Below are positions 51,142-59,926 of a stretch of DNA of 64,000 nt, in pieces (the first letter of the stretch is position 1; each line of letters begins with the position of its first letter). A program made the translations under genes and the position numbers. Origin of the DNA: Larkinella sp. C7 (lineage in GTDB: Bacteria > Bacteroidota > Bacteroidia > Cytophagales > Spirosomataceae); the NCBI RefSeq assembly GCF_006149005.1, contig NZ_VBSL01000008.1:1-64000 (forward strand), written 5' to 3'. The notes under the pieces are model-generated. The model searched no databases. It was not told where the DNA came from and was given only the letters and a program-made list of their open reading frames with translations.

Positions 51142-54100
51142 GTGCGAATCACAATACATCTAGCTGAATGTATGTCAATGCAAAAAAAAGGCTATTTCCT
51201 GCTGCCCACCATAAAATTCACCAGCCTGATTTTCAGTTTATTACTACTATGCTCTCCAAGGAGCACGGCCCAAAAATTTTATTTTAACGCACTTACATCC
51301 AAGCAGGGCTTGTCGCACAATAGTGTATTTAGTATTACCCAGGACCACAAAGGCTTTATTTGGTTCGGTACGCGGGGTGGCGTTAGTCGTTACGATAGCC
51401 AGCAGATCAAAAATTACCCGCTGAATGCCTTCAACCCCTACACTGAATCTACACGTGTCAGATGCCTGTATGCGGTTGGGGATGAACTGTGGGTGGGAAC
51501 CGCTGGTGGCCTGTTTAGCTATCTTTTCGATAAAGATGAGTTTGTACCGGTGTCGCTGGGGAAAAGTCCGGTAAATGTTTCCGTCATTCAGCGGGTATCA
51601 TCGGGCGAACTGTGGATTGGCTGCCGGGATGGAATCTATATTCTGTCGAAAAACGGGTCAGTCCGGCGCATTCTGCCGGCGCAGAATGTCCATGCCATTC
51701 ATGAATTCCGGAAAGGTTCTTTTCTGATTTTGCAAAACAACACGCCCTGTGTCATCAACGGGGCCGGTGAAACCATTGTCTCCCTGGCAATCGAAGGCGG
51801 AAACCCCATAAAAGCATTTACGTTCCGTGACCACAAACTTTTCAAAGACCGGCGGGGGGCTATCTGGCTCAATACAGAAACCAATCTGTTGCAGTTGGAT
51901 GAAAAGACGATGACGTTCAGGACAATGGATTGGTTCGTTCGGCTGGTCAAAGACCGGGTGCGGGTCATGCGAACGGTTTCTGAAGACCAGGCCGGCAATG
52001 TGTGGATTGGTGGCGAATCGGGCGTAATGATGATCGACAGTCAGCGCCGGATGGTGCAGGGATATGATAAATCATTTACGGCCTCGCCTTACGGGCTAAC
52101 CGACCGGGCGGTGTATTCAAGCTTCGTCAGCCGGGACGGAATGGTTTGGCTGGGTACCTATTTTGGGGGTGTCAATTACACCAAACCCGTCGGGATTTCA
52201 TTCGAGCACCTGTTTCCTGCCACCGACGGGCAAACCATTGCGGGGAAGGCCATTAGTCAGCTTGCCATCGACGGGCAGGAACGGCTCTGGATTGGTACTG
52301 AAGACGGAGGCATTAGCATTCAGGATCGGGCTACCGGCCGCTACACGTACCACAACCAGGCGAATGGACTGAGTGACAATAACGTGCACGCTATCTCGAT
52401 CGATAAGTCGGGGGCAGCCTGGGTGGGGACATTTCTGGGAGGGTTAAACCGCATCGACCCGGTTTCGGGAAAAAAACGGGTGTTTCTCCACAATTCGGAC
52501 GACTCTACCTCGCTGGCCAGCAACTTTGTCAATTCCCTGTTCCACGACAAAACGGGCCGTCTTTGGGTAGGTACGACGAAGGGAGTCGATATTTTTGATG
52601 AGAAAACAGGCACCTTCCGGCTGTTCAAACCCCATGCATTAGGCACTCCGTTTATCATTGATATCCTGGGCGATGCGTCGGGCCGGATTTGGATTGCTAC
52701 CGAAAATTCGGGGGTGTACCAATACGAACCCCTCCTTGACCAATTGACCCATTTCCACGCTGGCAATACGCCCGTTTTGCGAGGCAATCAGATCATCAGC
52801 ATTTACGAAGATTCAGGCCATAATATGTGGTTCGGCAGCCTGAATGCGGGGGTTTATCAATGGAATTACCAGCAAAAAAAGTTTATCCCCCACCCGATAC
52901 AGGCGCAGCTGCTAAACCAGACCGTCTATGAAACGCTGGAGGATGACCACGGAACCTACTGGTTTTCGACCAACAGCGGTTTGCTGTCCTACAAGCCGGA
53001 CCAGCAAACGCATCGTGTTTTCGACGGCAGCAACGGGCTTCAGGCTACACAGTTCAATTTTAAATCGGCCTTGAAAGACCAGCGGGGTTATCTGTATTTC
53101 GGTAGTGTGGATGGTCTTTGTTATTTCAATCCCGATAACATTACGAAACGGGTTTTTGACCCGCCGGTTTATTTCACGGACCTGAAACTATTCAACAAAG
53201 AAGTGCGCGCCGATGGTGAACTGATGCTCACCAAACGCCTTGACGAAACCAGCGAACTGGTCTTTAATTACGCACAAAATGTAATTACGCTGGATTTTGT
53301 AGCCATCAATTATTTCTCGAAACGGACGAATTATTACACCTATTACCTCGAAGGCTTTGAAAAAAGCTGGGGGCCAAAAACCACCGTCAACTCGCAGACC
53401 TATACCAATCTGTCTCCCGGTCAGTACACGTTCCATGTCCGGTCCTTTCAATCGAACGGCGATTTGTCGCCAACCGAACGGACGATTCGGCTGATTGTGA
53501 AACCGCCCTTCTGGCGTACCACCTATGCCTATTTGCTCTACGCGTTGTTTGGCATTGGTTTGTTGGTGGTCTACCGGCGAATCATTACGTACCTGAACCG
53601 CCAGAAAATGGCCGTGCAGGTAGAGCGGGTAGAACGGGAAAAAAGCCGGGAATTGAACCAGCAGAAGCTGAACTTCTTCACGTTTCTTTCAAACGAATTC
53701 AAGACACCCATTACGCTGATTATTGCGGAGATTGACGAATTGATTCAAAATAATCAGGCTTGGCGGGCCGATTCGGCCACGAACTACAGCGTTATCAAGA
53801 AAAACGCCCGTCGGTTGCAGGCCTTGATCGACCAGATTACGGAACTCCGGAAAACGGGCCACGAAATCCAGAAAATTCACTGCACCGACGCCGATGTTAT
53901 TGCTTTTATCAAAGAAACCCTGAAAGGATTCGATCCGTTGCTGCGGGCAAGGCAGATTCAGAAGCGGCTTACGTTTTCGCCCCCCTATCTGATGGCCTCC
54001 TTCGATGCCGGAAAGCTGGAAATGATCATTAGCAATGTGTTCTTTTACCTGATCGACCAGTTGACCGAAGGGGACGAACTGAACTTCGACGTTGAGGTTG

Positions 54101-55233
54101 TGAACACGACGGAAGGTGAACCGGCCCAGTTGTGGTTGACCTTTACCTTCGAGGGGCAACCGGAACTTTTGACCAGTATCGAAACCAGCTATCAATATGC
54201 CGGAAACGCTGAAGAAATTTTTGGGCAGGACAACGCCCTCAACATCGGTATCCTTCTGGCTTTCAGCCTGCTAAAATTACAGGCGGGCCGGGTATCTGTT
54301 TTCGACGCCAACAACCGGAGCCGGCTTTCGCTCCAGATTCCGATTCAGAAAACACCCGTCAGCAAAACCACCCCGGGTGCCAAACTCCAGCATTCCATTA
54401 GCCAGCATATTGTGGATTCGCCGGAGGTAAGTCTGCTGCCGGACGGGGAGTGGTTTAGCCCGCCGGCGGATGAATCGTTACTGAACGGCAAACCCAATCT
54501 GCTGATTATCGAACGCTCGAAAGAGCTGGCTCAGTTTCTGAAACGCCATTACGGGGAAATTTACCGCATTAGCGTGGCAAACACCTTCAACGAAGCCCTG
54601 AAGAAAGCCGAAACGATGCTGCCTGAAATTATTCTGTGCGATAGCGATATACACGATAAAGAACATCGGAGCGTCTGCCTGGTGCTAAAAAGAAACCCTC
54701 AGACTCAGCACATTCCGGTTATTCTATTGCTGGACGATGAAGATGACCGAAAAATCATCGAGGGTCTGAACAATGGTGCAGACGGATACATCGGCAAACC
54801 GTTTAGTCTGAAAGAACTGGATTTGATCATTGGCAATCAGTTGAAAACCGTATCGTTGCTGAAAACTAAATTAACAGACAGTCTGACGGGTTCATTACGC
54901 AGTGCCCTGCCCCGGCGGAACAAAGACCAGGAGTTTGTGCTGAAGTTTGCAGCCCTGGTGAACCAGCAGTATAAAAATAAAGAGGTAACCGCCGATGAAC
55001 TGGCCAGGCAAATGAATTGCAGCCGGTCGCAGCTTCATACAAAACTGAAAACCCTCACCGGCCTGAGTACGAAAGAGTACCTGAACGATTATCGACTGGG
55101 GCTGGCCCGGCAGCTGCTCGAAGGTGGTATGAGCGTGACCGAAGCGGCCTTCGAGGTTGGCTTTAACGACCCCAATTATTTTGGTCGGGCCTTCAAAAAT
55201 AAATTCGGTATCATTCCCAGTAAAATCTACTGA
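51142..55233 (+). CDS. Hybrid two-component system with degenerate kinase and receiver
   Basis: A 1363-residue regulator (start at 51142, or 51172 before the signal 'FSLLLLCSPRSTAQ'). Residues 45-700 form 14-bladed Reg_prop sensor propellers ('GLSHNSVFSITQDHKGFIWF'), 700-790 a Y_Y_Y domain, then a membrane helix (793-817), HisKA-like helices, a HATPase-like domain, a receiver (1119-1230) and AraC DNA-binding (1259-1363). The H-box reads 'FLSNEFKTPITL': the phospho-acceptor His is N851. The N-box lacks its catalytic Asn, and G1 is absent. In the receiver, the acidic pair is E-R ('LIIERSKE') and the switch Thr is Leu; only D1167 ('LCDSDI') and K remain. It probably controls the SusC cluster without phosphotransfer. 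A weak -7 match, TACTTTTG, lies at 51075-51082. Confidence 0.95.
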   Translation: MRITIHLAECMSMQKKGYFLLPTIKFTSLIFSLLLLCSPRSTAQKFYFNALTSKQGLSHNSVFSITQDHKGFIWFGTRGGVSRYDSQQIKNYPLNAFNPYTESTRVRCLYAVGDELWVGTAGGLFSYLFDKDEFVPVSLGKSPVNVSVIQRVSSGELWIGCRDGIYILSKNGSVRRILPAQNVHAIHEFRKGSFLILQNNTPCVINGAGETIVSLAIEGGNPIKAFTFRDHKLFKDRRGAIWLNTETNLLQLDEKTMTFRTMDWFVRLVKDRVRVMRTVSEDQAGNVWIGGESGVMMIDSQRRMVQGYDKSFTASPYGLTDRAVYSSFVSRDGMVWLGTYFGGVNYTKPVGISFEHLFPATDGQTIAGKAISQLAIDGQERLWIGTEDGGISIQDRATGRYTYHNQANGLSDNNVHAISIDKSGAAWVGTFLGGLNRIDPVSGKKRVFLHNSDDSTSLASNFVNSLFHDKTGRLWVGTTKGVDIFDEKTGTFRLFKPHALGTPFIIDILGDASGRIWIATENSGVYQYEPLLDQLTHFHAGNTPVLRGNQIISIYEDSGHNMWFGSLNAGVYQWNYQQKKFIPHPIQAQLLNQTVYETLEDDHGTYWFSTNSGLLSYKPDQQTHRVFDGSNGLQATQFNFKSALKDQRGYLYFGSVDGLCYFNPDNITKRVFDPPVYFTDLKLFNKEVRADGELMLTKRLDETSELVFNYAQNVITLDFVAINYFSKRTNYYTYYLEGFEKSWGPKTTVNSQTYTNLSPGQYTFHVRSFQSNGDLSPTERTIRLIVKPPFWRTTYAYLLYALFGIGLLVVYRRIITYLNRQKMAVQVERVEREKSRELNQQKLNFFTFLSNEFKTPITLIIAEIDELIQNNQAWRADSATNYSVIKKNARRLQALIDQITELRKTGHEIQKIHCTDADVIAFIKETLKGFDPLLRARQIQKRLTFSPPYLMASFDAGKLEMIISNVFFYLIDQLTEGDELNFDVEVVNTTEGEPAQLWLTFTFEGQPELLTSIETSYQYAGNAEEIFGQDNALNIGILLAFSLLKLQAGRVSVFDANNRSRLSLQIPIQKTPVSKTTPGAKLQHSISQHIVDSPEVSLLPDGEWFSPPADESLLNGKPNLLIIERSKELAQFLKRHYGEIYRISVANTFNEALKKAETMLPEIILCDSDIHDKEHRSVCLVLKRNPQTQHIPVILLLDDEDDRKIIEGLNNGADGYIGKPFSLKELDLIIGNQLKTVSLLKTKLTDSLTGSLRSALPRRNKDQEFVLKFAALVNQQYKNKEVTADELARQMNCSRSQLHTKLKTLTGLSTKEYLNDYRLGLARQLLEGGMSVTEAAFEVGFNDPNYFGRAFKNKFGIIPSKIY

Positions 55234-55319
55234 TCCACCGGCAGGACTTTCGCTGGTTGCCTTTACAGCCCTCCCCAATTTTATACCGACCGGTTCTTAA
55301 AACCCGTCGGTGTTTCGTT

Positions 55320-56321
55320 TCAGTCAGGAGCGTCAGGTGGTGCCGAACCATTCAGGATCGTAACTAACCGTAACAACTCTCCGTGAATGGGTTTGGAACG
55401 GGAAACAGACCCCCACAAATCGCTGTATACCAGATTGTTATTTACCACTCCCACCATCACATTCTTTTTACCTTTCAACAGACCTTCCACGGCGCCCAGC
55501 CCCAACCGGCTCGCCAGAATCCGATCGCAGGCACTTGGAGCCCCTCCACGCTGGATGTGTCCCAGGGTCGTCACCCGCAAATCCAATTCAGTACCGGACT
55601 GTTTCTTGATTTGTTCAGCGACCACTGTTGCCGTCCCTCTTCCCTCCCCTTCGGCCAGAACCAGGATGGCAGACGACTGGGAGCCATTCCGGCCCTGCTG
55701 GAGTCCTTCAATGAGCTCCGCAGCCGATACCCCGGTTTCCGGAAGCAGCACCCGCTCGGCGCCCCCCGCAATGCCCGACTGAATGGCAATGTAGCCCGAA
55801 TCGCGGCCCATGACTTCAATCAGAAAGATGCGCTCGTGCGAATCCGCGGTGTCACGAATTTTGTCGATAGCTTCCACAGCGGTGTTCACTGCGGTATCAT
55901 ACCCAATGGTATAATCCGTACCAAACAGGTCATTATCGATGGTCCCGGGCACGCCAATAACGGGAAACGAAAACTCGTCGACGAATTGCAGGGCTCCTCT
56001 GAAGGTGCCGTTTCCACCAATGACGATCAGGCCGTCGACCGCCCGATGCGTGAGGTAATCGTACGCCTTTTGCCGGCCTTCAACCGTCCTGAATTCAGGA
56101 CTGCGGGCCGATTTGAGGATGGTTCCACCGCGTTGAATGATGTTGCTGACGGTCGACGAACTCAGCGGAATACCATCCCCCAGAATCAATCCGCTGTAGC
56201 CCCGGCGGATGCCGATTACTTCAATGCCATGGTAGGCTGCTCCCCGGACCACCGCCCGGATGCAGGCATTCATCCCGGGCGCATCTCCGCCGGATGTCAA
56301 AACTGCCACACGTTTCATCAT
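55320..56321 (-). CDS. pfkA: 6-phosphofructokinase
   Basis: A 333-residue PFK with 'LTSGGDAPGMNACIRAVVR' (ATP site), 'IIQRGGTILKSARSPEF', catalytic 'PGTIDNDLFG' (D129 region), 'VMGRDSGYIA' and 'TTLGHIQRGGAPSACDR'. It phosphorylates fructose 6-phosphate in glycolysis. The loop that is GGDGS in the E. coli enzyme reads 'GGNGTF' here (N104), so the Mg-binding Asp is Asn. This may affect nucleotide preference but does not argue against activity. It converges with the hybrid regulator, 86 bp apart, and has no obvious operon partner. Confidence 0.95.
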   Translation of the reverse strand: MMKRVAVLTSGGDAPGMNACIRAVVRGAAYHGIEVIGIRRGYSGLILGDGIPLSSSTVSNIIQRGGTILKSARSPEFRTVEGRQKAYDYLTHRAVDGLIVIGGNGTFRGALQFVDEFSFPVIGVPGTIDNDLFGTDYTIGYDTAVNTAVEAIDKIRDTADSHERIFLIEVMGRDSGYIAIQSGIAGGAERVLLPETGVSAAELIEGLQQGRNGSQSSAILVLAEGEGRGTATVVAEQIKKQSGTELDLRVTTLGHIQRGGAPSACDRILASRLGLGAVEGLLKGKKNVMVGVVNNNLVYSDLWGSVSRSKPIHGELLRLVTILNGSAPPDAPD

Positions 56322-56387
56322 AACTCGTACTTTAAATGAATCTTGCCGGGATCACGCCCGAAACCATTTTCTTGATTTTCAACCTGT

Positions 56388-57365
56388 TCAGGCATAGGCC
56401 CGCGTGGCCAGGTGATGAAATACCCGTTCGTCCAGCCGGTAACGGTCGTTGAGGGTCAGGCTACTGCGGCTGGTGAATAAGGCATAATTGACGGCATTGT
56501 ACAACAACCACAGCGATGGACCCGTATGGAGCAACTGCTCTTCCGTCCGCAGACGCTCGTAGGCCTGTTTGGCGAGTTGAACCGGAATGGGCAACTCCCG
56601 TACGATTTCATTGGGTCGGCCCGGTATTTCCGTTTGCTGCAACTGCGAATAGACCGTGGTGGTCAGCGTCAGCTCCGGTTTGAGGTGGTCGACCAGCAGG
56701 TTATGCAGGTGCTGCCGAAAGACGTCGATGGTGAGCTGGCTGTGGTGGATTTTGCGGATGGCCGGACCGGGCCGGTCGGATCGGTTTTCGGTCGGGCGGT
56801 TTTTGGACGAACGCCCCTTGGCGCTTTCTCCCGACCACTGCCCCAGCCAGGTCTGGTAGCTCGACACCTGATCGAAGTGATCGGCCCAGCCCAGCAAACC
56901 GTTCTGACACAGCTTTCGGAACATGCTGCTGCGCAGGGCTACCATCGGGTCCAGCAGGGCCATAAGGGATTGCCCCTGAATGCTGAAAGGCGTTTTTCCG
57001 TTGTAGCTGTTGGTTAAGATCAGACAGCGTTGCAGTGGCTCCCCGCCCAGCACAAACACCTCCGGCAGCACAATGTTGATGTTGAACTCTCCGGTTGGCG
57101 TATACTTGATCAGGAGCGTATACTGCGGAATGAGGGCATCCACCACTTCCCGAATCACCGCATTGGGAATAATGGAATAATCGGCACTCTGAATGCCAAA
57201 GATGGTATTCCGTCCCCCCTTCACCTGCCCGACAATCAATTGCTGCCGATCGGTTGCCACAATGTCGTAGTCTGGCAATAGGTCGGTTAACCAGACGGGC
57301 TGCACCGGATAGCAGATGTCGTCCCAGGAATTGGTCAGTTGGGGCTGTGCGCTGATATACGTCAT
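56388..57365 (-). CDS. DUF932-like phage/plasmid-type protein
   Basis: A 325-residue cytoplasmic protein. The features 'YDIVATDRQQLIVGQVKGGR', 'RCLILTNSYNGKTPFSIQGQ', 'LLDPMVALRSSMFRKLC' and the C-terminal 'WLLYNAVNYALFTSRSSLTL' followed by 'NDRYRLDERVFHHL' fit the DUF932 family of phage and plasmid origin. Function unknown. Divergent from the four-helix-bundle gene across a tandem perfect palindrome at 57383, so expression is probably repressed coordinately. It may be a domesticated mobile-element gene. Confidence 0.75.
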   Translation of the reverse strand: MTYISAQPQLTNSWDDICYPVQPVWLTDLLPDYDIVATDRQQLIVGQVKGGRNTIFGIQSADYSIIPNAVIREVVDALIPQYTLLIKYTPTGEFNINIVLPEVFVLGGEPLQRCLILTNSYNGKTPFSIQGQSLMALLDPMVALRSSMFRKLCQNGLLGWADHFDQVSSYQTWLGQWSGESAKGRSSKNRPTENRSDRPGPAIRKIHHSQLTIDVFRQHLHNLLVDHLKPELTLTTTVYSQLQQTEIPGRPNEIVRELPIPVQLAKQAYERLRTEEQLLHTGPSLWLLYNAVNYALFTSRSSLTLNDRYRLDERVFHHLATRAYA

Positions 57366-57382
57366 TTTATTTGTTTTCCATT

Positions 57383-57410
57383 TTTACAGTTGTAAATTTA
57401 CAGTTGTAAA
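57383..57410. promoter_or_regulatory. Tandem perfect operator, two TTTACA-GT-TGTAAA palindromes
   Basis: Two identical 14-bp palindromes abut exactly (57383-57396 and 57397-57410), between the divergent starts at 57365 and 57448. Centre spacing is 14 bp, so two dimers could bind side by side on partly different faces. An XRE-type repressor is encoded 1.2 kb downstream and is the natural candidate. The site would overlap both promoters. Confidence 0.7.
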
Positions 57411-57447
57411 AATTAAGAAGCAACTTTTTAAAGGAAAGGGCGTACGT

Positions 57448-58131
57448 ATGAACAGATCCGGAATCACTCAGCAAAAAATCAAGGCAACACTGTTGCTTTT
57501 GCCCGTCATGGTGGTGGTCATACTTACGTCGCTGAGTATGCGCAGTACGATGCGGGAGATGGATCAGGCGCTGGGTTCGGTATATGCCGACCGCCTGGAA
57601 CCCGCCGTCGACATGGTGTATCTGAGTGAAAAATTTCACGCCCGGCGGCATTTGCTGGAAACCGTGCTGATTTCGCACCATACCGGCTCTCCCACAATCA
57701 TCCGGGAAAAGCTAAAACAGTATGATACCGGGATTCAGCAACTCATCGACCAATTCGGGAAGACGAGTCTGGTGGCTGACGAAAAAACGAGTTTGCTGGC
57801 GATCAAAACCGTGCTGTCCGACTACAAACAACTGGAGCAGACCATTTTGCGCCAGTGGACTTCCGGCCAAACCGAAGCAGCCCGTAACGCCTTCCACGGA
57901 CATGGGGCGGTTCTCTTTCAGCAGGGCGTTACCCATCTGCATGATCTGGCCCGCATTCAGTCGGTTGTCGGGCAGGAGTTCAGGAAGAAATCCCATACCG
58001 AAGCCCTTCACTTTTATGCCAACTCCACTTTACAGGTGGCAGTGGCGATCATCATGGGACTGCTTATTCTCAGCACCCTGTATAACGTAAACCTCCGGGA
58101 TCGTGATCCGAAATCCTGGCACCTCAATTAA
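57448..58131 (+). CDS. Membrane protein with a four-helix-bundle chemoreceptor-type sensor
   Basis: A 227-residue protein from ATG 57448 (MNRSGITQQK), chosen because AAAGGAAAGGG lies just upstream; the longer frame overlaps the operator. Two membrane helices (about 13-33 and 190-210) flank a periplasmic helical domain ('STMREMDQALGSVYADRLEP', 'VYLSEKFHARRHLLETVLIS', 'TVLSDYKQLEQTILRQWTSG') as in 4HB_MCP sensor domains. The C-terminus is only about 15 residues, with no kinase, HAMP or MCP signalling domain, so it must signal through a partner or act as a stand-alone binder. First in a plus-strand run with Rnk and XRE genes. Confidence 0.7.
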   Translation: MNRSGITQQKIKATLLLLPVMVVVILTSLSMRSTMREMDQALGSVYADRLEPAVDMVYLSEKFHARRHLLETVLISHHTGSPTIIREKLKQYDTGIQQLIDQFGKTSLVADEKTSLLAIKTVLSDYKQLEQTILRQWTSGQTEAARNAFHGHGAVLFQQGVTHLHDLARIQSVVGQEFRKKSHTEALHFYANSTLQVAVAIIMGLLILSTLYNVNLRDRDPKSWHLN

Positions 58132-58189
58132 CAGACAGGTGCCGGGCCGGATGAAACGATTCTTTCAACGCCTTAAAACCGGTTAAGAC

Positions 58190-58600
58190 ATGAAGAATTT
58201 AATCATCAATACGCTGGATTATCAACGACTGATCGATCGGGTGGTGCAAGCCAAATCCGATCCGACCGCTTCTTTTAAACACATCCGAACCTTGCTGCTG
58301 GGCGTGAGCCAGGCCACGCTACTGGAGCCCTCCGACATCCCGGCGGATGTGGTGACCATGAACTCCCTGGTAAAAATCCGGTATCTCGACAACCAGAATA
58401 CGCTGAACATCCGGCTGGTGTATCCCGAACAGGCGAATATTTCCCAGCGCCAGATTTCGATCTTTGCCCCGCTGGCAACCGCTTTGCTGGGCTGTAAAAA
58501 AGGTGATTTAATCAGTTTTTCAACCCCGGCCCGAACAGTCAAAATCCAGATCGACGCCATTTTGTACCAGCCCGAAGCCGCTGGTGATTTATCACTTTAA
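58190..58600 (+). CDS. GreA/GreB-like Rnk-type regulator
   Basis: A 136-residue protein with a short N-terminal helix region and the GreA/B C-terminal FKBP-like domain: 'VTMNSLVKIRYLDNQNTLNI', 'RLVYPEQANISQRQISIFAP', 'LATALLGCKKGDLISFSTPA'. The long coiled coil of GreA is missing, as in Rnk (regulator of nucleoside diphosphate kinase), which binds RNA polymerase but does not cleave RNA. Cytoplasmic. 58 bp after the four-helix-bundle gene and likely cotranscribed. Confidence 0.9.
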   Translation: MKNLIINTLDYQRLIDRVVQAKSDPTASFKHIRTLLLGVSQATLLEPSDIPADVVTMNSLVKIRYLDNQNTLNIRLVYPEQANISQRQISIFAPLATALLGCKKGDLISFSTPARTVKIQIDAILYQPEAAGDLSL

Positions 58601-58635
58601 TGACCCCCGGCGCGGGAACAATCCACTTCTGAAAC

Positions 58636-58917
58636 GTGCATCCGAATCACCCGAAAAAACGAAGTACCCTGGTTCATTCCACTTCCATCCTGGTAAAAGC
58701 AACCGATCAGGAACCCTCCTTGCAACAGGTGGGGAACCTGATTCGGGAAGCCCGCTTAAAAGCCGATCTCACCCAGAGCGATCTGGCGATGAAACTGGGC
58801 GTGTCGATCTCTACCGTCAATAAGTATGAAAAAAAGGGACAACAGGTAACCATTGGCACCTTGTTGAAAATTGCCAGGGTGCTGGAAATCGATCTGATGG
58901 TCGCGTTTTTATCCTGA
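58636..58917 (+). CDS. XRE-family helix-turn-helix repressor
   Basis: A 93-residue protein from a GTG at 58636; an internal start is possible as the first 25 residues are unstructured. The HTH spans 'VGNLIREARLKADLTQSDLA' and 'LGVSISTVNKYEKKGQQVTI', ending 'LARVLEIDL'-like (KIARVLEIDLMVAFLS). No sensor domain. It is a plausible binder of the tandem palindrome at 57383. 35 bp after the Rnk-type gene. Confidence 0.88.
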   Translation: MHPNHPKKRSTLVHSTSILVKATDQEPSLQQVGNLIREARLKADLTQSDLAMKLGVSISTVNKYEKKGQQVTIGTLLKIARVLEIDLMVAFLS

Positions 58918-58922
58918 AAGTA

Positions 58923-58954
58923 TCACCAGACTTGCGCGATGTCAGGTCTGGTGA
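58923..58954 (+). terminator. Hairpin after the XRE gene
   Basis: TCACCAGAC (58923-58931) pairs with GTCTGGTGA (58946-58954), a 9-bp stem with a 14-base loop, 5 bp after the XRE stop. A T-run comes only about 15 bp later, so this is a weak or bipartite terminator. Confidence 0.55.
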
Positions 58955-59019
58955 CGATATTTGTATCCTGATTTTTTAGGCCCTGCCTTCAGGCGAGCCT
59001 CGTACGTACTCTTCCGTTT

Positions 59020-59655
59020 GTGAAAAAAAGATTTAAGCGTCGTTATCGCATTGCCCGTTACGTCCTCTACCGTCAAACGATTCTGTCACCCGTCGATCAT
59101 TTCTGGACTTTTCTGGGTGCTTTTACGGCCATCGCATCCCTGGGTTTGATTCAGCAATCCCGATTTACCCCGCAGGATGATGTGTTTCTTATCGGTTCTT
59201 TCGGGGCTTCGTGCGTCTTAATTTTCGGAACAACCCATAGCCCTCTGGCGCAACCCCGAAACCTGGTCGGAGGACATTTGCTGGCTTCCCTGATTGGCGT
59301 TGCCATTCAGAAGCTGGTTCCCGACCAGATTTGGCTGGCATCCGCTCTGGCCGTTTCGCTATCCATTGTGGGTATGCAGATCACCAAAACCATGCATCCG
59401 CCGGCCGGAGCCACGGCACTGATCGCCAACATTGGTTCAGAAAAAATCAAAAGTTTAGGATTTGGATATACCGTGGCCCCCGTCATGACCGGCGTTCTGA
59501 TCCTGCTGACAATCGCCTTGATTATCAACAATATACCAAAAGGTCGATCCTATCCGGTGGCCCCACTACCCTGGCGAAAGGTGGCCAGAAAGCTCAGAAG
59601 AAATCCGCCCCGGCGACTTCATCCGGACAATGTGGATACGCTGGACATACCTTAA
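59020..59655 (+). CDS. HPP family membrane protein
   Basis: A 211-residue protein from GTG 59020, after a basic cytoplasmic N-terminus ('KKRFKRRYRIARYVLYRQ'). Four hydrophobic helices contain the family signature 'TMHPPAGATALI' and the motifs 'GASCVLIFGTTHSPLAQPRN' and 'LVGGHLLASLIG'. HPP proteins are inner-membrane transporters; some plant members carry nitrite. No nitrogen gene is nearby, so the substrate is open. A basic C-terminal tail is cytoplasmic. It begins 65 bp beyond the hairpin and may have its own promoter. Confidence 0.9.
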   Translation: MKKRFKRRYRIARYVLYRQTILSPVDHFWTFLGAFTAIASLGLIQQSRFTPQDDVFLIGSFGASCVLIFGTTHSPLAQPRNLVGGHLLASLIGVAIQKLVPDQIWLASALAVSLSIVGMQITKTMHPPAGATALIANIGSEKIKSLGFGYTVAPVMTGVLILLTIALIINNIPKGRSYPVAPLPWRKVARKLRRNPPRRLHPDNVDTLDIP

Positions 59656-59706
59656 AACAGTTTGCCGTCACCCGGTTTTGGATAGTTGCCTGAGAAATCG
59701 ACCCCA

Positions 59707-59778
59707 GGTACCAGCCAGAACGAAAAAGCCGATTTTATCAATCAGGATAATCAGTTGCTGGAGTACACGCCCAGCTAG
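59707..59778 (+). pseudogene. 3' end of a second Kelch lipoprotein gene
   Basis: The frame 'NEKADFINQDNQLLEYTPS' plus stop nearly repeats the end of the Kelch gene at 6529-7608 ('NEKAYFINQQNQLLEYTPN'), and the DNA matches over more than 60 bp. Nothing else of the gene is present. It records an ancient duplication or a recombination between two copies 52 kb apart. Confidence 0.75.
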
Positions 59779-59792
59779 ATTCAATGAAAATC

Positions 59793-59862
59793 ATTTCGCG
59801 GGGTTTGGCGGAGGAAATCAGAGATACGCAGAGCTTGTTTTTTCTAATTTCCTCCGCGAAAT
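59793..59862. repeat. Interlaced inverted repeat
   Basis: GCGGAGGAAAT (59808-59818) pairs with ATTTCCTCCGC (59847-59857), and ATTTCGCG (59793-59800) pairs with CGCGAAAT (59855-59862); the two stems overlap and are partly alternative. It follows the Kelch remnant and could be a small intergenic repeat or a terminator for plus-strand reading. Confidence 0.5.
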
Positions 59863-59873
59863 AACTTTTATTC

Positions 59874-59910
59874 ATAAAAAAACCTCCAACACTGAAAGCA
59901 TTGGAGGTTT
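59874..59910 (-). terminator. Terminator of the lipocalin-like gene
   Basis: AACCTCCAA (59881-59889) and TTGGAGGTT (59901-59909) form a 9-bp stem, followed on the minus strand by a run of T (plus-strand A at 59874-59880), 17 bp after the stop at 59927. Confidence 0.85.
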
Positions 59911-59926
59911 CAAGAACGGGATTAAA

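Noticed and set aside
53692-53694. N851 as a possible single sequencing error for His
   Set aside because: AAC versus CAC is one base, but the N-box, G1 box and receiver residues are altered as well, so the domain is degenerate regardless of this base.
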